A stretch of 33,485 nt of DNA from Patescibacteria group bacterium (GCA_018814765.1 JAHIZJ010000031.1:1-33485), one strand, 5' to 3'; shown: positions 1 through 9,212, counted from the first letter of the stretch. The notes: generated by a model from the sequence alone, not told the origin. A program made the numbers and translations.

Positions 1-208
1 AGTCTCCTCCAGCTTTTTCTTATGTCCCTCAACATCTTCCCTGACATGTTAAGAAATAAGAAGGTATAGTAAGAAAAACAAAATCATGACTCTTGGCATA
101 GAGATTATGACGTTGATTAGAACTATTAAAGCATCGTAACTATACTTTCAATAGATTGTATTTATCATTTATGTTATAATTTTAGCATTAAACTTTTTAC
201 ATATCATA
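1..208. other. Left-edge stretch without a firm gene
   Basis: No gene can be called with confidence here. On the minus strand an ATG at 47-45 opens a frame of about 15 codons running off the left edge. It could be the start of a gene outside the window, but it is too short to judge and has no convincing ribosome site. The right part (about 172-208) serves as the promoter region of the HAD-like gene. Confidence 0.4.
172..180 (+). promoter_or_regulatory. Extended -10 promoter for the HAD-like gene
   Basis: TGTTATAAT is a perfect TATAAT box preceded by the TGn extension, ending 28 bases before the ATG. No good -35 box lies 17 bases upstream (TAGATT), which fits an extended -10 promoter. The implied leader is about 20 bases. 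Confidence 0.5.
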
Positions 209-818
209 ATGTCTAAAGCTATCATTTTTGACTGGCATGGAGTTCTTGATGAAATTGATTATAGAGATTCAACGGATACTCTAGCTGATATCCTTTATAG
301 TTCATTATCAAATAAAAAAGTAAATATTGTTGATTTTCGGAATGATATTTTTAAGAAATATCATCCTGCTGGTTGTGACTATTATGCTAATATCATAAAA
401 CCAAAACAATATTGGTCTAGACTTCTTAAAGAAACTTCAAAAAAAGCATCAGATGAATCAAGAAATTGCATGTTGACTATACGAAAAATTAAAAACATTT
501 GGTCTAACATTCCAAGGCTTAAGAAAAAATATAAGTTAGCAATACTGGCTGATTGCCCAAAAGATAAGGCAATAATAATTTAAACAAACTGTGAACTTAT
601 CAATTTTTGATGTAGTGCTTTTTTCATATGACTATAGATTATTAAAAAGTAGAAATTTAAACTTTTTTCAGATGATTGTTGATAAACTAAAGCTTCCTGC
701 TCAAGATTGTTTAATGATAGATGATTCTAAAAAAAATATTGAACATGCAAAAAAAGTTGGGCTAAAGGTTCAATTATACAAAAAAGGGGCTAATTTAAAA
801 ATTACCTCATTCAACTGA
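209..818 (+). pseudogene. HAD-like hydrolase, split by a +1 frameshift
   Basis: Two successive reading frames together form one HAD superfamily protein of about 200 residues. The first (209-583) has motif I near its start (FDWHGVLDE) and the motif II strand (LAILADCP). The second (in frame from about 582 to 818) has the motif III lysine region (LLKS) and motif IV (IDDSKKN). The first frame stops at ATT TAA A near 578-584, and skipping one T continues directly into the second frame (KQTVNLSIFD). The second catalytic Asp of motif I (DxD) is His here, so phosphatase activity would be doubtful even if repaired. This could be a real pseudogene, a sequencing error, or less likely a programmed slip. 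It is a single gene with its own promoter and terminator. Confidence 0.7.
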
Positions 819-880
819 GCTCATTGCTAAAAGCTAATCTCGTCTTTGCTACTTTAAAGATAAACTAAATACTTTTAACT

Positions 881-907
881 CACTCACATATTAGTAAGTG
901 TTTTTTT
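881..907 (+). terminator. Rho-independent terminator after the HAD-like gene
   Basis: CACTCAC pairs with GTAAGTG (one mismatch) around an A/T loop, followed directly by seven T residues. It lies 60 bases after the HAD frame ends and just before the convergent NHL gene ends. The T tract is only on the plus-strand side. Confidence 0.6.
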
Positions 908-911
908 GTAC

Positions 912-3900
912 CTAAGACCCGACCAATGCTCCAGTGCCAGTATAAGACACTACATAAGGCGGTCCGTTGGAAGCGGATATGGCTACTATTTCGTCCACGC
1001 CATCGCCATTTATATCACCAGAAGCGATATTAGCTGCTCCCTTAAAATCCCTGGAATAAAGATAAAAACTATTTACATATGTATCCCCATAGTCTTCATA
1101 GACTTTGAGCATGGCTTCGGATTCAGGTCCGGGAGTAATCAGCATCTCATCCAAGCCATCTCCATCAACATCTCCCCCTGCTACAGATAATCCCCCACTA
1201 AAGCTAGGATCAAAGACAAATGTTCCTGGAGTTATTTGATGTCCCTTGCCTGTAAATATCTGTACATGCGGACCACCCTGTTCAGGACCGGTTATTACTT
1301 CCATTATTCCATCACCATTTAAATCTATTGTGTCTATTTTAATTCCCCCTCGGAAAGTTGGCGCATAGGCCATAAAATTACCTATTAGCGAACCATCTGC
1401 TTCGTGTACGGTAACATGTGGGCCACCACCCGGACCAGCTGCTACTAATATTTCTCCTAAACCATCTTCATCAATATCTCCACAGGCTATATTGGCTCCT
1501 CCTAGAAACTGACCATCAAGCGCAAAAAAGCCATTCTCTACCGTAGGATTACCGTAAGCATCAAAGATTCTAATATGGGGTCGGCCGCCTGGTCCCGGGG
1601 CTGTAACAATCTCATCACGACCATCACCATCCAAATCACATGAAGCAACACGCACCCCTGATCGTAAGAACGAATAATATGCAAAAAACTGCGATTTAAC
1701 ATTTCCTTCTCCATCAAACACTCTCACCTGGGGTCCAAATCCATTACCCGTCCCGGTAATAATTTCCTCATTACCATTTCCAATTACATTGCCGGTAGTA
1801 ATATAATAGCCTCCGGATAGACTACTGTCATAGGCATAAAAACTGCCTGATCGTTCAACAGAATAGACTACTGCAGGCACCTGTCCATCATTGTTCATGA
1901 TTCCAATACCTGAAGCTAATACTGCCGTTTGTCCGTCTATATTACTGACAGACACATCATACCAGCCGGGTGACATTACGCTTAACGGAAGTTCTACTAC
2001 CAGCTCGGTTGAGCTGACAACATATGTAATCACGGCCTCATGGCTGGCAAAAGTGACCGTAGCGCCATGACGAAAATTTGTTCCCAGAATATTCACTCTC
2101 AGACCATCTCCCTTGTCCCAAGAGGGTGATACCTCTTTTGGATTAACCGATGTAGCAGTTGGAGCAGAATCAGTGTAAGGGGCTGCTCCTGTTATATCTA
2201 TTTGACGAATAACATCGTTATATGAATCAGCTACTAGTAAGACATTAGACTGACGATCTACTATAAGGCCTTTTATATTATTAAACTTAGCTGATGTCCT
2301 CGATCCATTATGATAGCTCCGTTCTCCTGATCCAGCAACCAATTTTGTTATGTGAGTGTTTGCTTCAATAATTCTTATTCTGTGAGAACCTACTTCACTT
2401 ACATATAAATTCCCGATACTATCGATAGCTATATATTCAGGATAAGAAAAGACTGAATTTGTACCAATAGCATCTGAATACCCGGCAGAGCCCGTTCCTG
2501 CTATTGTTGTCACTGAATTACTGCTTAAGTTAATTCTTCTGATTGTATGGTTATTTTCATCCGCTATGTATAAGTTATGCCCACTAGAGTCAATTGTAAT
2601 GCCAAATGGTTTGTTAAACATAGCTGCACTCTCTACCCCGTCCTGATTTCCCGCTTCTCCTGAGCCGGCAATAAGGCTTGTTTGACCGGTAGCGATCTCT
2701 ATTCGACGCACACGGTTATTTCCAGAATCAGTCACATATAAATATCTGTCATCTGGAGAAATGGTAATGCCACCCGGATGATTAAACCGCGCTGACTCTC
2801 CCACTCCCTCCAAATAACCATTTTCATCATCACCTGTAGTATTATCAAGTCCTCCACCGGCCAATAACGTGCTGGTTTGAGTAGATAAATCAATTTTCCT
2901 AATCCGATTATTCCAGCGATCTGTTACATATAGATTATCACCGGCTGAATCAATAGCTAATGAAGTAATATTACTAAATCTGGCAGACTCAGCCACACCT
3001 TCGATATAGTAATCCACACTGCTTCCGATTACATGCGTGGTTTCTTTTGTGCCATAATCTATTCTTCTGATTTTGTTGTTTTCAGCCAAGTAAAGCCACT
3101 CTCGATCGGGGCTTAACACTATGTCCCAGGGTCGTCCAAAGAGTACTTCATCAGCTTCACCATTGCGATAACCAAATCTTTCAGAGCCTGCAAAATCTTC
3201 ATTTAGATCATCAGGATCAGTCAAATCAAATTTTCTAACAGTACCAATTCCTTGGTTTGTGACATAAATACTGCCATCATATACCACCAAACCGCTAGGG
3301 AAGTTAATACTGGCCATAACCTGATCCAAAGCCAATAACGAAGTTTCATTTGTACTTAGATCAATCACTCTTAACTTGTCGTCAAAACCATCTCCATCAG
3401 AGATATATAGCTTGTTATCAAAATATGCTACGCCCCAAACATTTTCAAAACCTGCTTCACCACCAACACCTTCTGCATATTCTTCAGTACCTGTGCCAGC
3501 AATATCTGTAATATCGGCGGTCACACGATTTACTCTTTTTACTTTATAGCTACCACTGTCCGCCACATAGATATATGTACCGGTGTCATCAATAGCTAGC
3601 TTTTTTGGAGCATTAAGATCGTTTGTAAGAACTTCAAGATCGCCACTATCCAAATCAACTTTTTTCAAGGCATTATTATTAGTATCTGCAACATACAAGT
3701 ATTCTCCATACACAGCCACACCTTGCGGACTATTTAGATCTGTACCAACCAGCGTGGAAACAACACCATAAATATCCACTTTTCTTATCATGTTATTAGC
3801 CGAATCTGCTATATAAAGATTGCCATCACCATCTAATGCAACTCCCTTCGGTAGAGCAAATTCAGCATGAGTGCTAGCGCCATTAGTAGAGCCATAGGCG

Positions 3901-4163
3901 CCTGTACCCGCATAAGTTGATATGATCCCACTTGTGTTTATCTTTCGGATAACATGGTTTGAAGTATCAGCAATATAAAAATTACCTGAACTGTCCACTG
4001 TTATATCTTCAGGAAAATCCAAATAGGCTTCTAGTGCTTGTCCACCATCTCCATTGTACAGCTCACCCAAATATGTCGTGGTGTCCCCATAACTAGCTAA
4101 TACTCCTTGACCAATAAAAAAAATCCCCCCAATAGCACTCAGGGCAATGATTATCTTTCTCAT
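912..4163 (-). CDS. Secreted NHL-repeat / IPT-TIG / FG-GAP surface protein
   Basis: A 1083-residue exported protein. It starts with a signal peptide (about residues 1-24, hydrophobic core ending LAS). Residues about 30-665 are NHL-type beta-propeller repeats of the form LYVADTxNNRIRKID. About 668-750 is an IPT/TIG immunoglobulin-like domain. From about 755 to the end come six FG-GAP/VCBS-like blades with acidic loops such as DLDGDGRDE and DVDGDGLDE, which probably bind calcium. No membrane anchor or sorting signal is visible at the C-terminus, so it is likely secreted or non-covalently attached. Its FG-GAP module is the same type as in the L,D-transpeptidase protein at 17015-18448. The start has no Shine-Dalgarno but a good promoter lies 27 bases upstream. 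The binding target is unknown; adhesion or attachment is an inference. Confidence 0.85.
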   Translation of the reverse strand: MRKIIIALSAIGGIFFIGQGVLASYGDTTTYLGELYNGDGGQALEAYLDFPEDITVDSSGNFYIADTSNHVIRKINTSGIISTYAGTGAYGSTNGASTHAEFALPKGVALDGDGNLYIADSANNMIRKVDIYGVVSTLVGTDLNSPQGVAVYGEYLYVADTNNNALKKVDLDSGDLEVLTNDLNAPKKLAIDDTGTYIYVADSGSYKVKRVNRVTADITDIAGTGTEEYAEGVGGEAGFENVWGVAYFDNKLYISDGDGFDDKLRVIDLSTNETSLLALDQVMASINFPSGLVVYDGSIYVTNQGIGTVRKFDLTDPDDLNEDFAGSERFGYRNGEADEVLFGRPWDIVLSPDREWLYLAENNKIRRIDYGTKETTHVIGSSVDYYIEGVAESARFSNITSLAIDSAGDNLYVTDRWNNRIRKIDLSTQTSTLLAGGGLDNTTGDDENGYLEGVGESARFNHPGGITISPDDRYLYVTDSGNNRVRRIEIATGQTSLIAGSGEAGNQDGVESAAMFNKPFGITIDSSGHNLYIADENNHTIRRINLSSNSVTTIAGTGSAGYSDAIGTNSVFSYPEYIAIDSIGNLYVSEVGSHRIRIIEANTHITKLVAGSGERSYHNGSRTSAKFNNIKGLIVDRQSNVLLVADSYNDVIRQIDITGAAPYTDSAPTATSVNPKEVSPSWDKGDGLRVNILGTNFRHGATVTFASHEAVITYVVSSTELVVELPLSVMSPGWYDVSVSNIDGQTAVLASGIGIMNNDGQVPAVVYSVERSGSFYAYDSSLSGGYYITTGNVIGNGNEEIITGTGNGFGPQVRVFDGEGNVKSQFFAYYSFLRSGVRVASCDLDGDGRDEIVTAPGPGGRPHIRIFDAYGNPTVENGFFALDGQFLGGANIACGDIDEDGLGEILVAAGPGGGPHVTVHEADGSLIGNFMAYAPTFRGGIKIDTIDLNGDGIMEVITGPEQGGPHVQIFTGKGHQITPGTFVFDPSFSGGLSVAGGDVDGDGLDEMLITPGPESEAMLKVYEDYGDTYVNSFYLYSRDFKGAANIASGDINGDGVDEIVAISASNGPPYVVSYTGTGALVGS

Positions 4164-4190
4164 AATTATTCGTTTAATGCTTATAGCTTA

Positions 4191-4219
4191 AGTATACCAC
4201 CAATACAAATCAGCATCAA
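4191..4219 (-). promoter_or_regulatory. Promoter of the NHL/FG-GAP gene
   Basis: On the minus strand, TTGATG and TATACT are separated by exactly 17 bases. The -10 ends 27 bases before the ATG at 4163. The promoter lies in the short gap after the ComEC-like hydrolase gene, so the NHL gene can be transcribed independently. Confidence 0.6.
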
Positions 4220-4225
4220 TCTGAG

Positions 4226-5074
4226 TTATTTTTGCCAAATATCTTGTCCATCGCTTTCCAAAACAACATCTCCATCCAGGTCATTTCGAAATGTTTTTAT
4301 TCCCATCTCTTCCAACAGGCCAATAACTCTTGCTCCCGGATGACCGAATTTATTATCAGCTCCAACCTGGATAACGGCTATTTCCGGTCTAACTGCTTCA
4401 ATAAACTCGTCTATTGAAGAATCTTTACTGCCATGATGCGCAACTTTCAATACATTCGCGGATACATTAATCCCACGTTCAAGTATTTCCAGCTCCTTGT
4501 CACCGGTTATATCACCTGTGAATAAAAAAGATGCGTCATTGTACTTCAATAGATTTACCACAGAGGAACTGTTCAGGTCATCAACCTCCTGACCTTCATA
4601 ACTAGTAAAAGGATATAGCGTAGATAGCTCAATGCCTCCCGCTATCGAGTACTTTAATCCTGATACAGCAACTGTACTGTCTATCCCCTGCTCTTCAATC
4701 AGCTCCAACCAACGCTCATAGGCGCTGTTTTTATATTCCACGTAGTTATGCAAAACATGTTTCACTTTATAACGTTTTAATACCTCAACCAGTCCATTAA
4801 CATGATCAGCGTGCGGATGTGTCAGAATCATTAGCTCAATGGTTCGATCATAAAATGGCATATATTCACCCAATTTTTCTACAACTGTATCATTGGGTCC
4901 TCCATCGATAAGAATTTGGAAGTCTTCTGGGGCATCTATTAATATCGAATCACCCTGACCCACGTTAAAGTAGATTATCCGAATAGTATCCTGACCCGAT
5001 TGAAAAAATAGTATTACTAAAAGACCAGCCATTATAATCACTAATCCGATAATAATTTTTACTCTATTGTTCAT
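4226..5074 (-). CDS. ComEC-type metallo-beta-lactamase hydrolase, membrane-anchored
   Basis: A 282-residue protein with an N-terminal membrane segment (about 6-25) and an exported metallo-beta-lactamase domain. Key residues are visible: the GQGDSILI strand (39-46), the HxHxDH metal motif at H86-H88-D90-H91, TGD at 186-188, and the HHGS motif at 213-216. The GQGDS, HPHADHVNG and AHHGS combination is typical of the C-terminal domain of ComEC/Rec2 competence proteins, thought to act as a nuclease degrading one strand of incoming DNA. The ComEC channel protein at 6154-7644 lacks this domain, so the two are probably the separated halves of one ComEC. It is divergent from fbp. An unrelated secreted hydrolase role cannot be excluded. 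Confidence 0.85.
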   Translation of the reverse strand: MNNRVKIIIGLVIIMAGLLVILFFQSGQDTIRIIYFNVGQGDSILIDAPEDFQILIDGGPNDTVVEKLGEYMPFYDRTIELMILTHPHADHVNGLVEVLKRYKVKHVLHNYVEYKNSAYERWLELIEEQGIDSTVAVSGLKYSIAGGIELSTLYPFTSYEGQEVDDLNSSSVVNLLKYNDASFLFTGDITGDKELEILERGINVSANVLKVAHHGSKDSSIDEFIEAVRPEIAVIQVGADNKFGHPGARVIGLLEEMGIKTFRNDLDGDVVLESDGQDIWQK

Positions 5075-5081
5075 TACTCTT

Positions 5082-5110
5082 TTGACAAAAAATATTAATA
5101 TTGCTAAGTT
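5082..5110 (+). promoter_or_regulatory. Probable fbp promoter
   Basis: A perfect TTGACA (5082-5087) is followed after 17 bases by TAAGTT (5105-5110), which matches the -10 consensus poorly but carries a TGn extension (TGC). It lies about 60 bases before the fbp start. Confidence 0.4.
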
Positions 5111-5157
5111 ATAGTCCTGAAAATATTTGCCCTTTACATCCCGTAGTTACCTAGGAT

Positions 5158-5165
5158 AAGGAGGT
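5158..5165 (+). promoter_or_regulatory. Strong Shine-Dalgarno of fbp
   Basis: AAGGAGGT is a complete anti-16S match four bases before the ATG at 5170. Most other genes in the window have no recognisable Shine-Dalgarno, so this sets fbp apart and fixes its start. Confidence 0.8.
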
Positions 5166-5169
5166 CTGT

Positions 5170-6153
5170 ATGTCGATTGAGATAGGGACGAGCGTGATGG
5201 AATTCATTGCTGCCCAGCAGCTTGGACACCCCCAGGCTAAAGGTCGGCTAACGCTGGTGCTGGCTAATATTCTTGCCGGTTGTCAGTTTATCCATCGGCA
5301 AGTCAATAACGCTGGCCTGGCAGGTGTGTTGGGAGCTACTGGCGGTATCAATGTTCAAGGCGAGGAGGTACAAAAACTTGACGTACTTGCCCGTAATACG
5401 CTAGTGAATCACCTTATACCTTGTGAAGGTGTTGCAGCCATCTCAACTGAAGAGGATGAAGGAATCATTCTATCAACCACCCCGGGTAATTACCTGACGG
5501 TTCTCGACCCCTTGGATGGTTCTTCTAACATTGATGTTAACGTAAGTGTTGGCACGATCTTCTCCATTCTCCCCTGCCCTCAATTTGACAGAAAGGTTCA
5601 ACCTCAGGATTTCTTACAGCCAGGCAAAAATCAGATAGCAGCTGGTTATGTCATTTATGGCTCAGGCACAATGCTGGTAATGACACTCGGTAATGGAGTT
5701 CATGGTTTTACCCTCGACACCGGTTCAGGTCTGTTTCTCCTCTCGCATCCGAACATCCGTTTTCCCAGACCGAGTAAGTACTACTCGGTCAATGAGGGTA
5801 ACCGGCATAGCTGGGATCCAGTTATCCTCCGTCTCATCTTCGAACTCAGCAGAGACCGCAGTGCTCGGTATATCGGTTCTCTGGTCGCTGACTTTCACCG
5901 TAATCTGCTGGCTGGTGGTGTCTTTCTCTACCCTCCGGATTCTAAGAGTCCTAAAGGTAAACTGCGCTGTCTAAGTGAACTTTCAACTATGGCTATGATA
6001 GCTGAACAAGCTGGTGGTCGTTCAAGCAATGGACGCGAGAGCACTCTCAATCACATGCCAACAGCCCTGCACGAACGAGCCCCCTTCTATGTTGGGCCAC
6101 CAGATGACATCGCCCTGATTGAAGCAAGGCTCGCGGAGATGTATCAGGGGTAA
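5170..6153 (+). CDS. fbp: Class I fructose-1,6-bisphosphatase
   Basis: A 327-residue enzyme removing the 1-phosphate from fructose-1,6-bisphosphate in gluconeogenesis. Class I signatures are present: STEEDEG and DPLDGSSNID (metal-binding acidic residues, about 97-120), the RYIGSLVADFHRNL segment with GGVFLYP, and the GKLRCLSEL...MAMIAEQAGG substrate and active-site block near the C-terminus. Length matches the family. The gene is clearly GC-richer than its neighbours (about 57% in one 60-base sample versus about 40% in adjacent comEC), has a strong Shine-Dalgarno, and ends directly against the comEC stop with its own terminator overlapping comEC. It sits on the opposite strand between the two ComEC parts. 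These features suggest a horizontally acquired cassette. Confidence 0.93.
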   Translation: MSIEIGTSVMEFIAAQQLGHPQAKGRLTLVLANILAGCQFIHRQVNNAGLAGVLGATGGINVQGEEVQKLDVLARNTLVNHLIPCEGVAAISTEEDEGIILSTTPGNYLTVLDPLDGSSNIDVNVSVGTIFSILPCPQFDRKVQPQDFLQPGKNQIAAGYVIYGSGTMLVMTLGNGVHGFTLDTGSGLFLLSHPNIRFPRPSKYYSVNEGNRHSWDPVILRLIFELSRDRSARYIGSLVADFHRNLLAGGVFLYPPDSKSPKGKLRCLSELSTMAMIAEQAGGRSSNGRESTLNHMPTALHERAPFYVGPPDDIALIEARLAEMYQG

Positions 6154-7644
6154 TCATCTGCCCCCAGATATCCGCTGACGCTTTATTAACGACAGCGGAT
6201 TTTTTATTAGACTGAAAATGAACAAATATCCAACAATTAATACAGCTATTGGCATCTGAGGAATCTCAATGGAAGCAAAGCCTAATCCCGAAAACAATTT
6301 AACCACAATAATTACATAGCTTAATAGCAACCAAGCCATCCAAATAACCACCTGACCCAGGCCAATCCAGACAAATCCCAGCATCGCCGCTCCAAAACCA
6401 ATCGCCATAATAATAGGGATAAACGGTAATATCATTATATTGGCTATTGGCGCTACCAATGACAATCGGCCAAACTGATAGACAATCAATGGCAAAGTTA
6501 AACAAGTGGCTGACAGAGTACAGACCAATGACTCACGTAAACTCATATGTTCCGGTACCCACTGAAAATATTTTTCCATTTTAGGAACTAAATAAACCAG
6601 CCCGATCGTAGCTAAAAATGACAGCTGAAAACCGGCGTCATAAGCCAGCACTAACGGATTTACCAAAACCATAACCCATGCAGCTAAAACCATTACATTC
6701 CCAACATTACTAAGACGCCCTACTTGTCGCGCCAATAAAACAACTATGCCCATTATTGTTGCTCGTATGACTGACGCTTGTGCGCCTGTAATCACAGCAA
6801 AAAATCCCAGCGCTAACAGAACCAACCAAAAGGCTCTTTTTCGTCCGATATACTTCTGAGTTAAACCAAGTACTATCGAAGCAATAATAGTTATATTATA
6901 GCCAGAAATCGCAATAATGTGCGTAACGCCTGTACGATTAAATGCTTCCAAAAGATTGTCGGGAATCCCCCGACGAGCTCCCACCAGTAATCCTGCTAAA
7001 AAAGCAGCGTGCGGCTCCCCCATCATTCTGTTTACAATGTTGATTAAAGAATGCTTCGCTTTATAAATAAGTGAAAACACAATACTACCTTCATTTTGAG
7101 ACGTTATTTCAATTTTTGGGCGATAGCAGATTGAATAAACTCCCGTCAGTGCCAAATACTTATCATAGGCAAAATCCTCGATCGGTTCCGGAGCAACCAG
7201 CCGACATGAAATATCCAGCTCATCACCATATTCATACTCAGGATAAAGATCCGCGTTAACTAATACTCGTCCGCTAACCGGCTTATCAGTTCCATCAATC
7301 TTAATGGTTTTAGTGCTTAATACTATTTTCTGTTTATCGCTCCGACGATCCACTTCTGTTGAGATTGTCCCTGAAAACGTTGACCACTCATCGTTGTAAT
7401 ACTGTATGGCTTTTGGTGTTTCTATAGGCAGCCTTAAAACATAATAAAATCCGCCCAGCGCAAAAAACACCAGTCCAATACCAAGCAATTTATATACCCT
7501 ATGCCTAATCACTACAAACATTAATATTCCAACAACCACAACAAAAAGAGATACACTTTCAGGCCATACATAAAACGAGTGTACAAACACACCCGTCAGA
7601 AATCCTATTAAACTATTTGTGAATATTATTGACTTGTGGGGCAT
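6154..7644 (-). CDS. comEC: ComEC DNA-uptake channel, lacking the MBL domain
   Basis: A 496-residue polytopic membrane protein. Two to three membrane segments come first, then an extracytoplasmic OB-like DUF4131 region (about 85-185), then the Competence domain (about 205-485) with the family hallmarks THIIAISGYN (241-250) and SVIRA (about 290). It forms the inner-membrane channel through which single-stranded DNA enters during transformation. Full-length ComEC carries a C-terminal metallo-beta-lactamase domain; this protein ends after the membrane part with the basic tail KRQRISGGR. The missing domain is encoded separately at 4226-5074. The gene follows the CAP gene by 32 bases and is probably cotranscribed from the promoter at 9213-9241. 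Confidence 0.9.
   Translation of the reverse strand: MPHKSIIFTNSLIGFLTGVFVHSFYVWPESVSLFVVVVGILMFVVIRHRVYKLLGIGLVFFALGGFYYVLRLPIETPKAIQYYNDEWSTFSGTISTEVDRRSDKQKIVLSTKTIKIDGTDKPVSGRVLVNADLYPEYEYGDELDISCRLVAPEPIEDFAYDKYLALTGVYSICYRPKIEITSQNEGSIVFSLIYKAKHSLINIVNRMMGEPHAAFLAGLLVGARRGIPDNLLEAFNRTGVTHIIAISGYNITIIASIVLGLTQKYIGRKRAFWLVLLALGFFAVITGAQASVIRATIMGIVVLLARQVGRLSNVGNVMVLAAWVMVLVNPLVLAYDAGFQLSFLATIGLVYLVPKMEKYFQWVPEHMSLRESLVCTLSATCLTLPLIVYQFGRLSLVAPIANIMILPFIPIIMAIGFGAAMLGFVWIGLGQVVIWMAWLLLSYVIIVVKLFSGLGFASIEIPQMPIAVLIVGYLFIFSLIKNPLSLIKRQRISGGR
6170..6206 (+). terminator. fbp: Terminator of fbp inside the comEC 3' end
   Basis: ATCCGCTG (6170-6177) pairs perfectly with CAGCGGAT (6193-6200), with two more inner pairs, followed by TTTTTATT. 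It is oriented for the fbp transcript but lies within the last codons of comEC on the other strand. Confidence 0.8.
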
Positions 7645-7676
7645 GGTATAAACACACCCCCTGCCGTCTTTCTATC

Positions 7677-9176
7677 TTATACTATATTCAAATATCCGCC
7701 GAATGATTCTATAAAATGCAACTTGGTTAAAAATATCAATCCTGCCAATGCTATTACTAAAAGTGTATGAAAAATAGTTGGATAATGCTGTGTTCTTATC
7801 TCAATAAATATATTCATTACCAAAGATACTACCAGGAAAATCAATAATAGCAGAAAAAATACTTGTGAATAATAGATCAGCTTACCTTCAAAACCTGTAT
7901 TTCTTTCTATCTTGGCTTGCTCAACTAAAGTCTCTCCATCTGGTGATAGCGAAGTAGCCACTGGAGTAGAACTAACCTCTTCGTATATGTTTTGTTCTTC
8001 GTCCGGTGTGGCAACGGTTTCAGCCGGTTTTACCGACGCTGGATTGGATACAATTATTGGTACAACAAAAGTGCCACCGTCAATCCAGGTCAGATTTTCG
8101 GCCACTAAACCAAAACCTTCGTTATATGTTCCTGATTCTTCAGGTGCTAAGACAGGAAATTCAAAACGTTCAATTTCACCAGGTTTTATATCTGCCTCAC
8201 CCATTACAATTGGACGAAATGGTTCCACCCAATCATTGTGCCTAAAGACACTATCCCGTCCTGTTGGGTTCGTTAAATTCAATGCCACAAAGTGCGGTCC
8301 ATAGTTAGTCCATGTGACATTTCCAGTATTTTTAAACTCTGCCCAGATAGTTGTTTCGACACCACTAGCCAGCTGCATTGAATCATCACTTTGGTCTACC
8401 AATTCAGCTGAATAAACTTCAGGCTCAGGCTCTGTAACCGGTGTGGGAGTTGGAACAGGCTCTGGAACTGGCGCTGGAGTTGGTGTTGGTTCTGGAGTAG
8501 GAACAGGTGTGGGCTCGGGTGCTGGTTCGGTAACAATTGTTTCACTGGCTGCCTCAACTGGTTCTGGCTCATATACCGCACCAAAGAATTGGACCATAAC
8601 CACTGTCTGCTTGCCGTTCATGCTACCGTCCGCCACAGCAACTCCAATATTAGTATAGTTTCCATTTAGAATATTCTTTCGATGACTTGGGCTATTCATT
8701 AGTGCGGTCACGGTGCTACTGGCACTGGTAAAGTCTTTTGCTAGATTCTCACCGGCATATAAATAAGCATAGCCGGTTGCTGATATCCAATCCCACGGCC
8801 TTGTTCCATCAGGACCCGTATGATCAAAATAACCATTGGCTAACATATCCTGGGCCTTGTTTGAGGCCGCTTGTGATAAAGCATTATTTTGGCTTAACGT
8901 TCCTAAGCCATTTTTCTGTCGTTCTTCATTGGTTAGCTGTATTATTTGATCTGAAGTAAATGAAGCAAATTGACCCTGTGTCGGATATGAGACAAACAAG
9001 AACCCTGTTACAAAAATCTTTACCAATATTAAGAGAACGCTGTATGTACGTAACAAATTTGGGCGTAAAATTCTAGGACGATGCTGATTACCGTCATTGG
9101 GAATAAAATAATGCCGGAAGTAGTGAGAACTTCTTTCATGGGCTAATCGAATGTTTTTGTATATTCTATCGGCCAT
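7677..9176 (-). CDS. CAP/SCP-domain protein with proline-rich linker, Ig-like domain and C-terminal membrane segments
   Basis: A 499-residue envelope protein. A basic cytoplasmic N-terminus is followed by a membrane segment (about 44-64), then a bacterial CAP domain (about 72-202) with the expected residues H119 (DHTGP), E143 (GENLA) and H165 (SHRKNIL). A Pro-Thr-Glu rich linker (about 216-253) leads to an Ig-like domain (about 255-375, TTIWAEFKNTGNVTW) resembling the NBR1-type Ig fold. Two membrane helices (about 436-458 and 468-487) end the protein. The CAP domain would lie outside the cell on a stalk. CAP activity in bacteria is poorly defined (cell-wall or lipid binding has been proposed), so the function is open. 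It is the first gene of an apparent operon with comEC. Confidence 0.85.
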   Translation of the reverse strand: MADRIYKNIRLAHERSSHYFRHYFIPNDGNQHRPRILRPNLLRTYSVLLILVKIFVTGFLFVSYPTQGQFASFTSDQIIQLTNEERQKNGLGTLSQNNALSQAASNKAQDMLANGYFDHTGPDGTRPWDWISATGYAYLYAGENLAKDFTSASSTVTALMNSPSHRKNILNGNYTNIGVAVADGSMNGKQTVVMVQFFGAVYEPEPVEAASETIVTEPAPEPTPVPTPEPTPTPAPVPEPVPTPTPVTEPEPEVYSAELVDQSDDSMQLASGVETTIWAEFKNTGNVTWTNYGPHFVALNLTNPTGRDSVFRHNDWVEPFRPIVMGEADIKPGEIERFEFPVLAPEESGTYNEGFGLVAENLTWIDGGTFVVPIIVSNPASVKPAETVATPDEEQNIYEEVSSTPVATSLSPDGETLVEQAKIERNTGFEGKLIYYSQVFFLLLLIFLVVSLVMNIFIEIRTQHYPTIFHTLLVIALAGLIFLTKLHFIESFGGYLNIV

Positions 9177-9212
9177 CTAATTAAATATTACCTTGTTTTG
9201 TAGAAACAGTAA

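Noticed and set aside
1-47. Partial minus-strand gene at the left edge
   Set aside because: About 15 codons with an ATG at 47 and no ribosome site; too short to separate from chance.
8420-8540. Tandem DNA repeat or CRISPR-like array
   Set aside because: The repetition comes from the Pro-Thr-Glu-Pro codons of a linker; there are no spacers of constant length.
8443-8658. Gly/Ser/Val-rich plus-strand frame
   Set aside because: It is the antisense of the Pro/Thr/Glu linker of the CAP protein; low complexity comes from the repeated linker codons.
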